In this document: piece by piece, positions 8,721-17,289 of the stretch
Layout: every line of letters starts with the position of its first letter
How positions within the stretch are numbered: position 1 is the stretch's first letter
Assembly: GCF_015278315.1 (NCBI RefSeq)
Contig: NZ_JADIJE010000002.1
Location: 186,001-250,000 of the forward strand
Source: Microbacterium ureisolvens
GTDB lineage: Bacteria; Actinomycetota; Actinomycetes; Actinomycetales; Microbacteriaceae
DNA length: 64,000 bases
Direction of reading: 5' to 3'
The notes under the pieces: generated by a model
Seen by the model: the letters and a program-made list of their open reading frames with translations, nothing else
Told to the model about the DNA's origin: nothing
The model's database searches: none
Made by a program: the position numbers and the translations under genes

Positions 8721-9830
8721 GTGACCACCGACGACGCGCAGCCCGGCGACGACCCGGGTGAAGGCGTCCCGGCGCCCCCTCCCGTACGCCCCTCGCCGTT
8801 GCGGCGCAGCCCGCGCGCGGCGGTGACGATGCACGAGGTCGCAGCCCGAGCCCGCGTGTCGATCAAGACGGTGTCGAACGTGGTCAACGGCTACCCGCAC
8901 ATCCGCCCGGCCACGAAGGAGCGGGTCGAGAAGGCGATCGCGGAGCTCGGCTACAAGGTCAACATGTCGGCGCGGAGCCTCCGCAAGGGGCGCGCCGGCG
9001 TGATCGGCCTCGCGCTTCCCGAGCTGGCTCTGCCTTACTTCGCCGAGCTCGCCGACGCCGTCATGGTGGCGGCCGAGAAGCACGGCGTCTCGGTGCTCAT
9101 CGAGCACACCGCCGCACAGCGCGAACGCGAGTTCGAGGTGCTGCGCAGCCCCCGTCGCAGCCTCACCGACGGACTGCTGTTCTCGCCGCTGGAGATGAGC
9201 CAGGACGACGTGGGCGCGCTGAGCGTCGACTACCCCCTCATCCTCCTCGGGGAGCGCATCTTCGGGGGGCCGGTCGACCACGTGACGATGGCCAATGTCG
9301 AGGGCGCCCGCGCCGCGACCGCGCATCTGATCGAACGCGGAGCCCGACGCATCGCGGTGGTCGGCGGCCACGCAGGCGAGCTCGTCGGCTCGGCGGCGCT
9401 GCGCACCACCGGCTACCGGCGCGCGCTCGAGGATGCCGGCATCGCGTTCGATCCCATGCTCGTGCGCGAGGCGGGGCTCTGGCACCGGTCGACGGGCGCC
9501 GAGGCGACGCGGCGCCTGATCGACGACGGCGTGGAGTTCGACGCCGTCTTCGGCCTGAACGACGCGCTGGCTCTCGGCGTGCTGCACGAACTGCATCAGC
9601 GGCACATCGACGTGCCCGGCCAGGTGAAGGTGATCGGCTTCGACGACATCGAGGATTCCGCCTACTCGACACCGACGCTCTCGACGATCTCGCCCGGCAA
9701 GGCCCAGATCGCGCAGACAGCCGTCGACTTCATCGTGGAGCGGATCATGGAGCCCGATCTGCTGATCGGTCCCCGCTACGTCGAGGCCGACTTCGCCGTC
9801 GTGGCCCGGGAGTCCACCGGCGGCGCCTGA
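8721..9830 (+). CDS. LacI-family regulator of the arabinan locus
   Basis: LacI/GalR repressor of 369 residues with a Pro-rich N-terminal extension of about 33 residues, a LacI helix-turn-helix (about 36-60, VSIKTVSNVVNG), the hinge helix and a periplasmic-binding-like sugar domain with the typical IGFDD motif near the C-terminus. The GTG start is supported by a TAGAAT -10 placed for a leaderless message. It stands beside the ABC importer and arabinan hydrolase genes and is the best candidate to bind the paired TACAACG-type palindromes at about 14.03 and 14.13 kb. The ligand, probably arabinose or an arabino-oligosaccharide, is inferred from the neighbours. Confidence 0.88.
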   Translation: MTTDDAQPGDDPGEGVPAPPPVRPSPLRRSPRAAVTMHEVAARARVSIKTVSNVVNGYPHIRPATKERVEKAIAELGYKVNMSARSLRKGRAGVIGLALPELALPYFAELADAVMVAAEKHGVSVLIEHTAAQREREFEVLRSPRRSLTDGLLFSPLEMSQDDVGALSVDYPLILLGERIFGGPVDHVTMANVEGARAATAHLIERGARRIAVVGGHAGELVGSAALRTTGYRRALEDAGIAFDPMLVREAGLWHRSTGAEATRRLIDDGVEFDAVFGLNDALALGVLHELHQRHIDVPGQVKVIGFDDIEDSAYSTPTLSTISPGKAQIAQTAVDFIVERIMEPDLLIGPRYVEADFAVVARESTGGA

Positions 9831-9860
9831 GCCCTGACCGGCGCCAGCCCTGGCGCTGCG

Positions 9861-9904
9861 GCGCCCGCGACGCGGCGAGCGCCCGCGACGCGGCGAGCGC
9901 CCGA
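9861..9904 (+). repeat. 18-bp tandem repeat
   Basis: The unit GCGCCCGCGACGCGGCGA occurs at 9861-9878 and 9879-9896 and starts a third, partial copy. It lies between convergent genes and is followed by further GC-rich inverted sequence up to about 9955; part of it may act as a bidirectional terminator. Confidence 0.6.
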
Positions 9905-9967
9905 GTCACCGGACCGCGCCAGGGTCACGGACCGGGTCACCGGACCGGGCCCGCCTCGCCGCGGGTG

Positions 9968-10627
9968 TCAGCGCGGCGACTCGCTCCCCGCCGGCGCCAA
10001 CGCGGACGCGGCGATCCACCCCGTCACCAGCACCGGAAGGGCCAGTCCGAACAGCACCGCCACGGGAGCGACGACGGCGTACACCCAGCCGATCGCCGCG
10101 AGGCTCACCAGGATCGCGAGACCGCGGCCGGGATGCAGCGCCGGAGCGAGCAGCAGGTATCGCACGCTCGCCGCCCACGGGTCGTCGAACTCGCCCGCGA
10201 CGACCGGCAGATACGCCAGAGCCACGACGGCGTACACCGAGACGACGACGAGCGCGATGCCCATCGCCGCCCGCACTGCGCCGTCGCTGTGCGCGACGGC
10301 CCACGCGTCGACCGCGAGGAGGACCGCGGCGCCCCAGAACGGCAGCGCGAGCAGGTTGGCGCGCCGGAACGACTCCCGCCAGGCCCTCCAGAACTCCCGC
10401 CACATCGCCAGTCCCGCGGTGCCGTCGGCCAGGTGCGCGGTGATCGAGCGCGCGGCGGTGGCCGCCGGGGCGAGTCCCGCCACGACGCCGCCGGCGAGCG
10501 TGCCGAGCACGATCAGCACATGGACGCCGACGAGCTGGGTGACCGCGCGGAGGACGAGCATCACCACCCCCGCCCAGCCGGGGACGTCGGCGAGGTCCGC
10601 CGCGGTCGGGCGCCGGTGGGCGGTCAC
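9968..10627 (-). CDS. YesL-like (DUF624) membrane protein
   Basis: Membrane protein of 219 residues with about five hydrophobic helices, resembling the DUF624/YesL family. Such proteins are commonly encoded beside oligosaccharide ABC importers; in Bacillus subtilis yesL lies in the rhamnogalacturonan locus. Their exact role is not established. The GTG start at 10627 lies two bases after the stop of the upstream permease, so the two are translationally coupled. It is the last gene of the operon formed by the solute-binding protein and two permeases. A longer reading exists through the permease gene but is only a frame shadow. Confidence 0.7.
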   Translation of the reverse strand: MTAHRRPTAADLADVPGWAGVVMLVLRAVTQLVGVHVLIVLGTLAGGVVAGLAPAATAARSITAHLADGTAGLAMWREFWRAWRESFRRANLLALPFWGAAVLLAVDAWAVAHSDGAVRAAMGIALVVVSVYAVVALAYLPVVAGEFDDPWAASVRYLLLAPALHPGRGLAILVSLAAIGWVYAVVAPVAVLFGLALPVLVTGWIAASALAPAGSESPR

Positions 10628-10629
10628 GG

Positions 10630-11532
10630 TCAGCCCTTCGTCCCGGTCAGCGCGACCGACGCGATGATCTGCCGCTGGAAGATCAGGAACACGATCAGGA
10701 TCGGCAGCAGCGCGACGACGCTCGCGCCCATGATGAGCGGGTAGTCGCGCTGCGTCGCGAACTCGACGTTGAGGTTCGCGATCACCACCTGGAGCGTCTG
10801 GTTCGCCGGGGTGTTGAGGTACAGGATCGGGGCGAGGTAGTCGTTCCAGATCGCCATGAACCACAGGATGAACTGCGCCGCGATGGCGGGACGGATGAGT
10901 GGCACCACGATGGTGGCGAACACCCGGGGGTGGGATGCGCCGTCGATGTACGCGGCCTCGATCAGCGAGTCGGGCACGCTCGCGAGGTACTGGCGGATGA
11001 AGAAGATCATGATGATGTTGCCGAACAGCAGCGGCACGATCAGCGGCAGCAGGGTGTCGACCCAGCCGAACTGCGCGAACATCACGAACTGCGGGATCAT
11101 CAGGGTCGGGTAGGGGATCATCAGCCCCGCGAGGAGCCCCAGGAAGATCGCGTTCTTGTAGGGAAGACGCATCTTGGCCAGCGCGTACGCGGCCATCGTG
11201 GACGTGATGGAGCCGATGATCGTCACCGTCAGCGAGACGATGAGGCTGTTCTGGATTCCCGACAGGATGGGCGCGGCATCCCACATCCGGATATAGGTGT
11301 CCCACTGCGGATCGGCCGGCCACAGCACGGGCGGGAGCGCGAAGACCTCGACCTTCGTCTTCAGCGACGTGGTGAACATCCAGATGAGGGGCGCGAGCAT
11401 CGCGATCGAGCCGACTGCGAGCACGACGAAGAGGATCGCGTTGACGAGCCGGCTCTGGCTCTTCTCGGTGGAAGGGCGCAGGCGCCGCTTCTTGGCGTCG
11501 GGGACGGTGAGGGTGCGGGTGTGATCTGACAT
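10630..11532 (-). CDS. Sugar ABC importer permease (MalG type)
   Basis: Inner-membrane permease of 300 residues from the carbohydrate uptake transporter 1 family. It has six predicted spans and the cytoplasmic EAA loop (EAAYIDGASHPRVF) that docks the ATPase. It pairs with the MalF-type permease just upstream and the binding protein at 12.6-13.9 kb. The start is the ATG at 11532; a GTG at 11547, overlapping the upstream stop, is an alternative. No ATPase gene lies in the locus, so a shared ATPase of the MsiK/MsmK type encoded elsewhere is expected. The substrate is probably arabino-oligosaccharide, from the adjacent GH51 and GH43 genes. Confidence 0.9.
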   Translation of the reverse strand: MSDHTRTLTVPDAKKRRLRPSTEKSQSRLVNAILFVVLAVGSIAMLAPLIWMFTTSLKTKVEVFALPPVLWPADPQWDTYIRMWDAAPILSGIQNSLIVSLTVTIIGSITSTMAAYALAKMRLPYKNAIFLGLLAGLMIPYPTLMIPQFVMFAQFGWVDTLLPLIVPLLFGNIIMIFFIRQYLASVPDSLIEAAYIDGASHPRVFATIVVPLIRPAIAAQFILWFMAIWNDYLAPILYLNTPANQTLQVVIANLNVEFATQRDYPLIMGASVVALLPILIVFLIFQRQIIASVALTGTKG

Positions 11533-11543
11533 GGCGGGACCGT

Positions 11544-12524
11544 TCACTCGATGCTGAAGTCGTTGCGCTTGTTGAGGCGGAACTGGATCAGGGTCACGAC
11601 GAAGATCAGGATGCCGAGCACCACGGCCATCGCGGTCGCGTAGCCCATCTCCTGGTACCGGAACGCCTGCCGGAAGATGTACCAGACGACCGTGGCCGAG
11701 CTGAACTCGGGACCGCCGTTGGGCGTCATGATGTTGACCTCGGTGAACAGCTGCGCTCCGCCGATGATGCTGGTCACGACCAGGAAGAAGGTCACCGGCC
11801 GCACCATCGGCACGACGATGTTCCACACCCGCTGCGTTGCGCCGGCGCCGTCGAGCTTGGCCGCCTCGATCAGCGAGGGCGGCACAGACTGGATGGCGGC
11901 CAGATACAGCAGCGTGGAGTAGCCGAGGCCCTTCCATACCGCCATGATGATGAGGGCGGGCTTGACCGTGGCGGTGTTCTGCAGCCAGTCGGGGCCCTGG
12001 ATCCCGAACAGGGCGAGGAACTGATTGACCAGGCCGTAGTCGCCGTTGTAGGCGAACTGCCACACGATCGCGACGGCCGCCAGCGACGAGATGACCGGCA
12101 CGTAGTAGATCGTGCGGAACGCGGTCTGCCCGAAGATGCCCCGGTTGAGTGCGAGGGCGAGCAGGAGCGACAGGACGAGGCCGATCGGGATGCCGATCAT
12201 GTAGAACGCCGTGTTCCACAGCGACGTCAGGAAGTACTGGTCCTTGAACAGCCGCACGTAGTTCTCGACGCCGATGAAGGTCGTCTGGCCGAGGCCGTTC
12301 CATCGCGTCAGCGACGCGTAGATCGCGTACCCGAGCGGGTAGGCCGTGAAGGCGACGAAACCGATGATCGGCGCCGCCATGAACAGGAGGGCCCAGCGGT
12401 GTTCCACGCGGTGAAGGCGGTTGACCTCGCGCTTGGAGCGCATGGTCGGTTCTTCGGGCTGTGGGGTCAGCGCTGCCTTCGTGGCGGATCGCAGCGCGGC
12501 CGGTGTCGGGATCTGTGTCGTCAT
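11544..12524 (-). CDS. Sugar ABC importer permease (MalF type)
   Basis: Permease of 326 residues with a polar N-terminal tail of about 40 residues, six predicted membrane spans and an EAA loop (EAAKLDGAGATQRVW). It forms the heterodimeric channel with the MalG-type permease encoded downstream, whose start lies near its stop. A 9-bp-stem hairpin between this gene and the upstream binding protein gene probably sets a higher level of binding protein than of permease. Substrate specificity is inferred from context as arabinan-derived oligosaccharides. Confidence 0.9.
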   Translation of the reverse strand: MTTQIPTPAALRSATKAALTPQPEEPTMRSKREVNRLHRVEHRWALLFMAAPIIGFVAFTAYPLGYAIYASLTRWNGLGQTTFIGVENYVRLFKDQYFLTSLWNTAFYMIGIPIGLVLSLLLALALNRGIFGQTAFRTIYYVPVISSLAAVAIVWQFAYNGDYGLVNQFLALFGIQGPDWLQNTATVKPALIIMAVWKGLGYSTLLYLAAIQSVPPSLIEAAKLDGAGATQRVWNIVVPMVRPVTFFLVVTSIIGGAQLFTEVNIMTPNGGPEFSSATVVWYIFRQAFRYQEMGYATAMAVVLGILIFVVTLIQFRLNKRNDFSIE

Positions 12525-12540
12525 GGTCGCTCCAGGTCGG

Positions 12541-12570
12541 GAGCGGGCGCCCCAGGAGGGACGCCCGCTC
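12541..12570 (-). promoter_or_regulatory. Hairpin between binding protein and permease genes
   Basis: GAGCGGGCG (12541-12549) pairs with CGCCCGCTC (12562-12570). Hairpins in this position of sugar ABC operons typically protect the upstream message or partly terminate, giving more binding protein than permease. The rhamnose importer in this window has the same feature. Confidence 0.55.
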
Positions 12571-12579
12571 GGTGACGCG

Positions 12580-13923
12580 TCAGCCCGCGGAGGCCGCCTG
12601 CTCGGCGCGCATGTTGGCCTCGTCCAGGAGGGTCTGCATGCGCGGCTGCACCTCGGCGAGGTAGTCCTCGGCGGTCTGCTCGCCGTCGAGGACCGGCTGG
12701 ATGTTGGTCCACAGCTCGTCGTACCAGGCCGCGCCGTAGGTGTACGCCGCCGGCATCGCGCGGCCGGTGTTCTGGGCGATGTTCACGAACTCGGCGCGGT
12801 TGGCCGGCTCCGCACCCTCCTCGGCGGCCCACTCCTCCGCCATGTCGATGAGGTTCGGGATCTGGATGTTGGCGGCGACGAGGCTCTCCTGAGCCTCGAC
12901 GTCGGTCGACAAGTAGGTGACGAGGTCGACGGATGCCTCGGGGTTCTTGCTCGTCGCGGAGACGCCGATGCCGAGACTTCCGAGCCACGTCGCCTGCTCG
13001 CCGGTCGAGCCGACGGGCCAGGGGATGAGGTCGTACTCGAAGTCGAGGTCGTTGTAGACCGAGACGTCCCACGGGCCTACCGGGAAGAACCCGATCTCGC
13101 CGGCCATCCAGCGCTGATAGGTGTCGAGCGTCGCCGCGTCGGAGGCGCTCGGGGTGACCTTCTCGACGTTGGTGAGGTCGGCGAACCATTGCAGCGCCTC
13201 GGCGAACTCAGGGGTGTCGACGGTGACCTCGGTGCGGTCCTCGTTCGTCCAGTCCCCGCCGTTGCTCCACACGAGCGACTGCAGATTCCACTGGACGTTC
13301 AGGCCGGTGCCCCACTGGTCGACCGTTCCGTCGCCGTTCTTGTCGACGGTGAGCTGCTTGGTGACGTCGACGAACTCGTCCCACGTGTATCCCGTGGCCG
13401 GGTCGGGAAGGGGGATGCCGGCCTCTTCGAGCATCGTCTTGTTGTAGCCGAAGGCGAACGGGCCGACGTCCTTGGGCAGGCCGTAGAGCTTCCCCTCGGG
13501 GGTTCCCTGCAGCGTGCCGTCGAAGCGGTAGCTGTCGACCCCGAACTGCCAGATGTTGTCGAGGTCGATGTCGCTCTCCTCGACCAGGTCGGTGATGTCC
13601 ATCAGCACGCCGGAGTGCACGTAGGACTGGAGGTTGGCCTGCTCGATGTAGAAGACATCGGGGACCTTGCCGCCCGACACCGCGGCCTGAAGCTTCGTGG
13701 CGTACTGGTCGGCGTCGGTGACGATCATGTCGACCTTCACGCCGGTGTCCTCGGTGAAGCGCTCGATCGCCGCTTCGTAGGCCGCCTTCTCGTCAGGTCC
13801 GCCTCGGAACATGAACTGGATGGTGTCGGCGTCGCCTTCGCCGGCCCCGCCGCCGCAGGCGGTCAGGGTGAGCGCGGCGACGGATGCCAGCGCCGCAGCC
13901 GCGACGATCTTGGTCTTCCTCAT
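12580..13923 (-). CDS. Lipoprotein sugar-binding protein
   Basis: Extracytoplasmic solute-binding protein of 447 residues (family 1). The N-terminus is a lipoprotein signal: basic start, hydrophobic core and lipobox LTAC with the lipidated Cys near residue 23, followed by a Gly-rich linker. The mature part has the usual two-lobe features, including the FTEDTGVKVD strand and repeated Trp/Tyr-rich patches that could stack on sugars. It is the first gene of the operon leading to two permeases and the YesL-like protein, and its promoter is back to back with that of the GH51 gene. The ligand is probably an arabino-oligosaccharide. Confidence 0.9.
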   Translation of the reverse strand: MRKTKIVAAAALASVAALTLTACGGGAGEGDADTIQFMFRGGPDEKAAYEAAIERFTEDTGVKVDMIVTDADQYATKLQAAVSGGKVPDVFYIEQANLQSYVHSGVLMDITDLVEESDIDLDNIWQFGVDSYRFDGTLQGTPEGKLYGLPKDVGPFAFGYNKTMLEEAGIPLPDPATGYTWDEFVDVTKQLTVDKNGDGTVDQWGTGLNVQWNLQSLVWSNGGDWTNEDRTEVTVDTPEFAEALQWFADLTNVEKVTPSASDAATLDTYQRWMAGEIGFFPVGPWDVSVYNDLDFEYDLIPWPVGSTGEQATWLGSLGIGVSATSKNPEASVDLVTYLSTDVEAQESLVAANIQIPNLIDMAEEWAAEEGAEPANRAEFVNIAQNTGRAMPAAYTYGAAWYDELWTNIQPVLDGEQTAEDYLAEVQPRMQTLLDEANMRAEQAASAG

Positions 13924-14025
13924 TGGTGCCTCCGGTGTGGGTGGGAGGTCGCGGGCTCTCGTTCACTTCTGCGTGAGGTGGTAGCCGAGGTGTGTCGCCT
14001 TTGACCGGTGGATCCCGTGATCCAT

Positions 14026-14067
14026 TACAACGTTAGAGATAGTGCGACATCCACTCGGCTCTGTCAA
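14026..14067 (-). promoter_or_regulatory. Promoter and operator of the arabinan importer operon
   Basis: On the minus strand TTGACA (14067-14062) and CACTAT (14044-14039) are 17 bp apart. The expected start point falls in the imperfect palindrome TACAAC/GTTAGA at 14026-14037 (4 of 6 pairs), which shares the half-site TACAACG with the operator of the divergent GH51 promoter. Confidence 0.5.
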
Positions 14068-14091
14068 GTGAATCAACGGATCGGGGAGGAA

Positions 14092-14138
14092 TTGACACCT
14101 CGATGAACCGCTGTGTATCTTCGCTCTACAACGATGTA
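14092..14138 (+). promoter_or_regulatory. Promoter and operator of the GH51-GH43 operon
   Basis: A perfect TTGACA -35 (14092-14097) is followed 18 bp later by TATCTT (14116-14121). The expected start point falls on TACAAC/GATGTA (14127-14138), a palindrome with five of six pairs and the central CG typical of LacI operators. Confidence 0.6.
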
Positions 14139-14189
14139 CACATTCGCGCCACGACACGGTCGTCCGGCGCCCGGGAGGAGACCCCCAGC

Positions 14190-15701
14190 ATGCGCGCAGC
14201 GCGTTTCACCCTCGACCCCGCATTCCAGGTCGGACCGGTGCGTCGACGCACCTTCGGCTCGTTCGTCGAGCACCTCGGCCGCTGCGTGTACACCGGCATC
14301 CACGACCCCGAGCACCCCACCGCCGACGAGAACGGATTCCGCGGCGACGTCATCGACCTCACCCGCGAGCTGGGGGTGTCGACCGTGCGCTACCCCGGCG
14401 GCAACTTCGTCTCGGGCTACCGCTGGGAGGACGGTGTCGGTCCGGTCGACCAGCGCCCGAGCCGGCTCGATCTCGCGTGGCACTCCATGGAGCCCAACAC
14501 CATCGGGGTGGACGAGTTCATGACCTGGGCGGCCAAGGCCGGCGTCGAGCCGATGATGGCGGTCAACCTCGGCACGCGCGGCGTCGAGGAGGCGCTCGAC
14601 CTGCTCGAGTACTGCAACGTGCCCGCCGGCTCCGCGATGGCGAAGTGGCGCCGTGACAACGGTGTCGAGGAGCCGTATCGCGTGCGCATGTGGTGCCTCG
14701 GCAACGAGATGGACGGCCCGTGGCAGATCGGCCACAAGACCGCCTCCGAGTACGGCCGGCTCGCGGCCGAGACGGCGCGCGCGATGCGCCTCATGGACCC
14801 CGGCCTCGAGCTCGTCGTCTGCGGATCGTCGAGCTCTGCGATGCCGACCTTCGGCGAGTGGGAGCGGGTGGTGCTCACCGAGACCTACGAGCACGTGGAC
14901 TACATCTCGGCGCACGCCTACTACTGGGAGGACGACGACGACCTCGGGTCGTTCCTCGCCTCGTCGGTCGACATGGACGGCTTCATCGAGGACGTCGTCG
15001 CCACCGCCGACCAGGTGCGGGCCGCCGGGCGTCACTCCAAGCGGATCAACATCTCGTTCGACGAGTGGAACGTCTGGTACCAGAAGCGCGCGGAGTCGCG
15101 ACCGCCGACCGGGGACGACTGGCCGGTCGCGCCGGTCCTGCTCGAGGACCGGTACACGGTGGCGGATGCCGTCGTCGTGGGCTCGCTGCTGATCAGCCTG
15201 CTGCGCCACACCGACCGCGTGCACGCGGCATCCCTCGCGCAGCTGGTCAACGTGATCGCGCCCATCATGACCGAACCCGGCGGGCGGATCTGGAAGCAGA
15301 CCATCTTCCACCCCTTCGCGCAGACGTCGAACCTGGCGAAGGGCGTAGTGCTGCGCCCGGTCATCGCCGCGCCGACGTACGAGACCGCGCGCTTCGGCGA
15401 GGTTCCCCTCATCGACGGCGTCGCGACGTACGACGAGGAGTCCGGCGAGATCGTCGTCTTCGCCGTCAACCGGTCCGAGAGCGACACCTTGACCCTCGAG
15501 GTCGACGTTCGCAACGGCGCCGTCGAGGTCGTCGAGGCCACCTCCTACGCACACGAGGATCCGCGCTGGACGGCGACCGTCGACGACGACACCACCGTGC
15601 TGCCGCGGGCCAACGACACGGCCGCGCTGACGGACGGCGTGGTGACGATGCAGCTGCCGCCGGTGTCGTGGAACGTGATCCGGCTCGGTCGTGCCTCGTA
15701 G
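14190..15701 (+). CDS. abfA: GH51 alpha-L-arabinofuranosidase, intracellular
   Basis: Removes terminal alpha-L-arabinofuranosyl residues from arabinan or arabinoxylan oligosaccharides. The 503-residue protein has the GH51 barrel with acid/base Glu173 in GNEMDGP and nucleophile Glu292 in FDEWN, then a C-terminal beta-sandwich. There is no signal peptide, so it works in the cytoplasm on imported sugars. The ATG at 14190 follows the strong site GGGAGGAG (14172-14179); an earlier ATG at 14103 lies upstream of the transcript start and is rejected. The next gene, a GH43 arabinanase, overlaps its end by 11 bp, so the outside and inside arabinan enzymes are co-expressed. Confidence 0.95.
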   Translation: MRAARFTLDPAFQVGPVRRRTFGSFVEHLGRCVYTGIHDPEHPTADENGFRGDVIDLTRELGVSTVRYPGGNFVSGYRWEDGVGPVDQRPSRLDLAWHSMEPNTIGVDEFMTWAAKAGVEPMMAVNLGTRGVEEALDLLEYCNVPAGSAMAKWRRDNGVEEPYRVRMWCLGNEMDGPWQIGHKTASEYGRLAAETARAMRLMDPGLELVVCGSSSSAMPTFGEWERVVLTETYEHVDYISAHAYYWEDDDDLGSFLASSVDMDGFIEDVVATADQVRAAGRHSKRINISFDEWNVWYQKRAESRPPTGDDWPVAPVLLEDRYTVADAVVVGSLLISLLRHTDRVHAASLAQLVNVIAPIMTEPGGRIWKQTIFHPFAQTSNLAKGVVLRPVIAAPTYETARFGEVPLIDGVATYDEESGEIVVFAVNRSESDTLTLEVDVRNGAVEVVEATSYAHEDPRWTATVDDDTTVLPRANDTAALTDGVVTMQLPPVSWNVIRLGRAS

Positions 15702-16737
15702 CCTGCGGCTGCTCCTCCTGATGATCGCCGTCGCCGTGACCGCCGCCACCGCCACCGCCTGCGCCGCCGCTCCCGCCGCCACTGAGCTCGAGCTCGAGGG
15801 CGACATCACGGTCCACGACCCCGCGCTCGTCGTCGGCGCCGAGGGCGAGCCGTGGTACGTGTTCTCGACCGGCGACGTGCGCGAAGGCCTGGGAGCGCCT
15901 CAGATCCGGCGATCGACGGATGAGGGTCTCACATGGGAGTACGTCGGGACGGTGTGGGACGCGGGTTCGCGCCCCGAGTGGGCCTACAAGGCCGTGCCGG
16001 GCGTCCAGAACTTCTGGGCCCCCGACGTCTACGAGCACGACGGCACGTACTACCTCTACTACTCGGCATCGACCTTCGGGAAGAACACCTCGGCCATCGG
16101 CCTGACGACCAACACCACGCTGGATCCCGACGATCCCGCGTACGAGTGGGTCGACCAGGGCCTGGTGTGGCGCTCGACGGCAGGCGAGGACGACTACAAC
16201 GCGATCGACCCCGGCATCGTCGCGCACCAGGACGGGACGCCCTGGATGGCCTTCGGATCGTTCTGGGGCGGCATCCAGCTCATCCAGCTGGAGTGGCCGA
16301 GCGGAATGCCGGCGCCCGGCGCGGAGCCGGTCACGATCGCGAGCCGCATCGGGCCGCCGAACGCCATCGAGGCCCCGTTCATCTACCCGCGCGACGGCTG
16401 GTTCTATCTGTTCGTGTCGGAGGAGTCGTGCTGCAAGGGCACCGATTCCACCTACCGGATCGCGGTCGGCCGCTCGCGCGATGTCACGGGACCGTACGTC
16501 GGTCCAGACGGCGCGGAGCTGACGATGGACGGAGCGCATCTGATCCTCGAGGCCCACGGCGACATGGTGGGCCCGGGCGGGCAGTCGGTGTCGGCCGGCC
16601 GGCTGGGGTTCCACTTCTACGACGCGGCGCAGGGCGGGCTGATGCAGCTCGCGATCCGCGAGCTCGCGTGGACCGAAGACGGCTGGCCCGTCGCCCGCAC
16701 CGCCGACGAGCTCGAGGCCGCCACCGAGAAGCAGTAG
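15691..16737 (+). CDS. GH43 endo-1,5-alpha-L-arabinanase, exported
   Basis: Endo-acting enzyme that cuts the arabinan backbone outside the cell. The 348-residue protein starts with a hydrophobic export signal ending in a Cys at residue 24 (ATAC, a weak lipobox), so it may be a surface lipoprotein. The five-bladed propeller residues of GH43 are present: Asp43 (HDPA), Asp173 (AIDPG) and Glu227 (IEAPF), the usual base, pKa modulator and acid. The GTG start overlaps the GH51 stop by 11 bp. With the importer across the divergent promoter, this forms a full path: outside cleavage, uptake, inside trimming. Confidence 0.92.
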   Translation: MPRSLRLLLLMIAVAVTAATATACAAAPAATELELEGDITVHDPALVVGAEGEPWYVFSTGDVREGLGAPQIRRSTDEGLTWEYVGTVWDAGSRPEWAYKAVPGVQNFWAPDVYEHDGTYYLYYSASTFGKNTSAIGLTTNTTLDPDDPAYEWVDQGLVWRSTAGEDDYNAIDPGIVAHQDGTPWMAFGSFWGGIQLIQLEWPSGMPAPGAEPVTIASRIGPPNAIEAPFIYPRDGWFYLFVSEESCCKGTDSTYRIAVGRSRDVTGPYVGPDGAELTMDGAHLILEAHGDMVGPGGQSVSAGRLGFHFYDAAQGGLMQLAIRELAWTEDGWPVARTADELEAATEKQ

Positions 16738-16774
16738 CCGCGCGCTCGAGGCCACGAGGGCGGGCCCGCGAAGT

Positions 16775-16850
16775 CGATGTAAAAGATTATTGACACGGAT
16801 GCCGCCCCGGCGTACCGTTGCCGATGTCAAAGATTCTAGACATCGGAGGT
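16775..16850 (+). promoter_or_regulatory. Promoter with duplicated operator for membrane protein/Xre operon
   Basis: A 21-bp sequence occurs at 16775-16795 and again at 16822-16842 with only three mismatches, 47 bp apart. The first copy contains the -35 TTGACA (16790-16795); TACCGT (16813-16818) is the -10 after a 17-bp spacer; the second copy lies just after the start point. The second copy is also the left part of an inverted repeat, CCGATGTC (16821-16828) with GACATCGG (16839-16846), whose right arm reaches the GGAGG ribosome binding site. Confidence 0.6.
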
Positions 16851-16854
16851 CGTC

Positions 16855-17289
16855 ATGGTCTACGAAGAGCGCAACGTCTGGGCAAGCCTCATCGTCAGCG
16901 TGCTCGGCGTGAGCGTCTACGTCGTGCTGGTGCTCCAGCAGGCCGGCGGCGGGCCGCTCACCGACGTCGACTGGGTGCCGCTCATGCTGTGGACGATCGG
17001 CGCAGGCATCGTCGCCGCGATCCTGGTCAGCATCGTGTGGGGGATCCTCGCCGGCATGCGTGACCCCGACGGCGTCGGCAAGAGCGACCAGCGCGACCGC
17101 GACATCGCCCACATGTCGACCCGCGTCGGGCAGGCCTTCCTCGTGATCGCGGGCCTCGGCGTCATCGTGCTGTGCGCGTTCGAGGCCGACTGGTTCTGGA
17201 TCGCCAACACGATGTTCTTCGGGTTCGCACTGTCATCGATCATCGGCGGTGTCGCGAGCGTGATCGCCTACCGCCGGGGGCTCGTCTGA
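16855..17289 (+). CDS. Four-span membrane protein paired with Xre regulator
   Basis: Small membrane protein of 144 residues with four predicted helices (about 10-27, 42-67, 90-110, 117-137) and a polar loop ([15 protein letters not shown]) between helices 2 and 3. I know no function for it. It is encoded in one unit with a small Xre-type regulator whose ATG overlaps its stop (TGATG). Such membrane protein/Xre pairs are widespread in Gram-positive bacteria. GGAGG at 16845-16849 supports the start at 16855. Two near-identical operator copies flank the promoter. Confidence 0.75.
   Translation: MVYEERNVWASLIVSVLGVSVYVVLVLQQAGGGPLTDVDWVPLMLWTIGAGIVAAILVSIVWGILAGMRDPDGVGKSDQRDRDIAHMSTRVGQAFLVIAGLGVIVLCAFEADWFWIANTMFFGFALSSIIGGVASVIAYRRGLV

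Noticed and set aside
4766..8887. Very long minus-strand open frame opposite putA
   Set aside because: It is a shadow of the high-GC putA gene: its translation is full of Arg/His/Gly with no recognisable domain, and putA has clear catalytic motifs on the other strand.
14103..14189. Upstream ATG of the GH51 gene
   Set aside because: It lies before the predicted transcript start and lacks a ribosome site, while the ATG at 14190 has a strong one.
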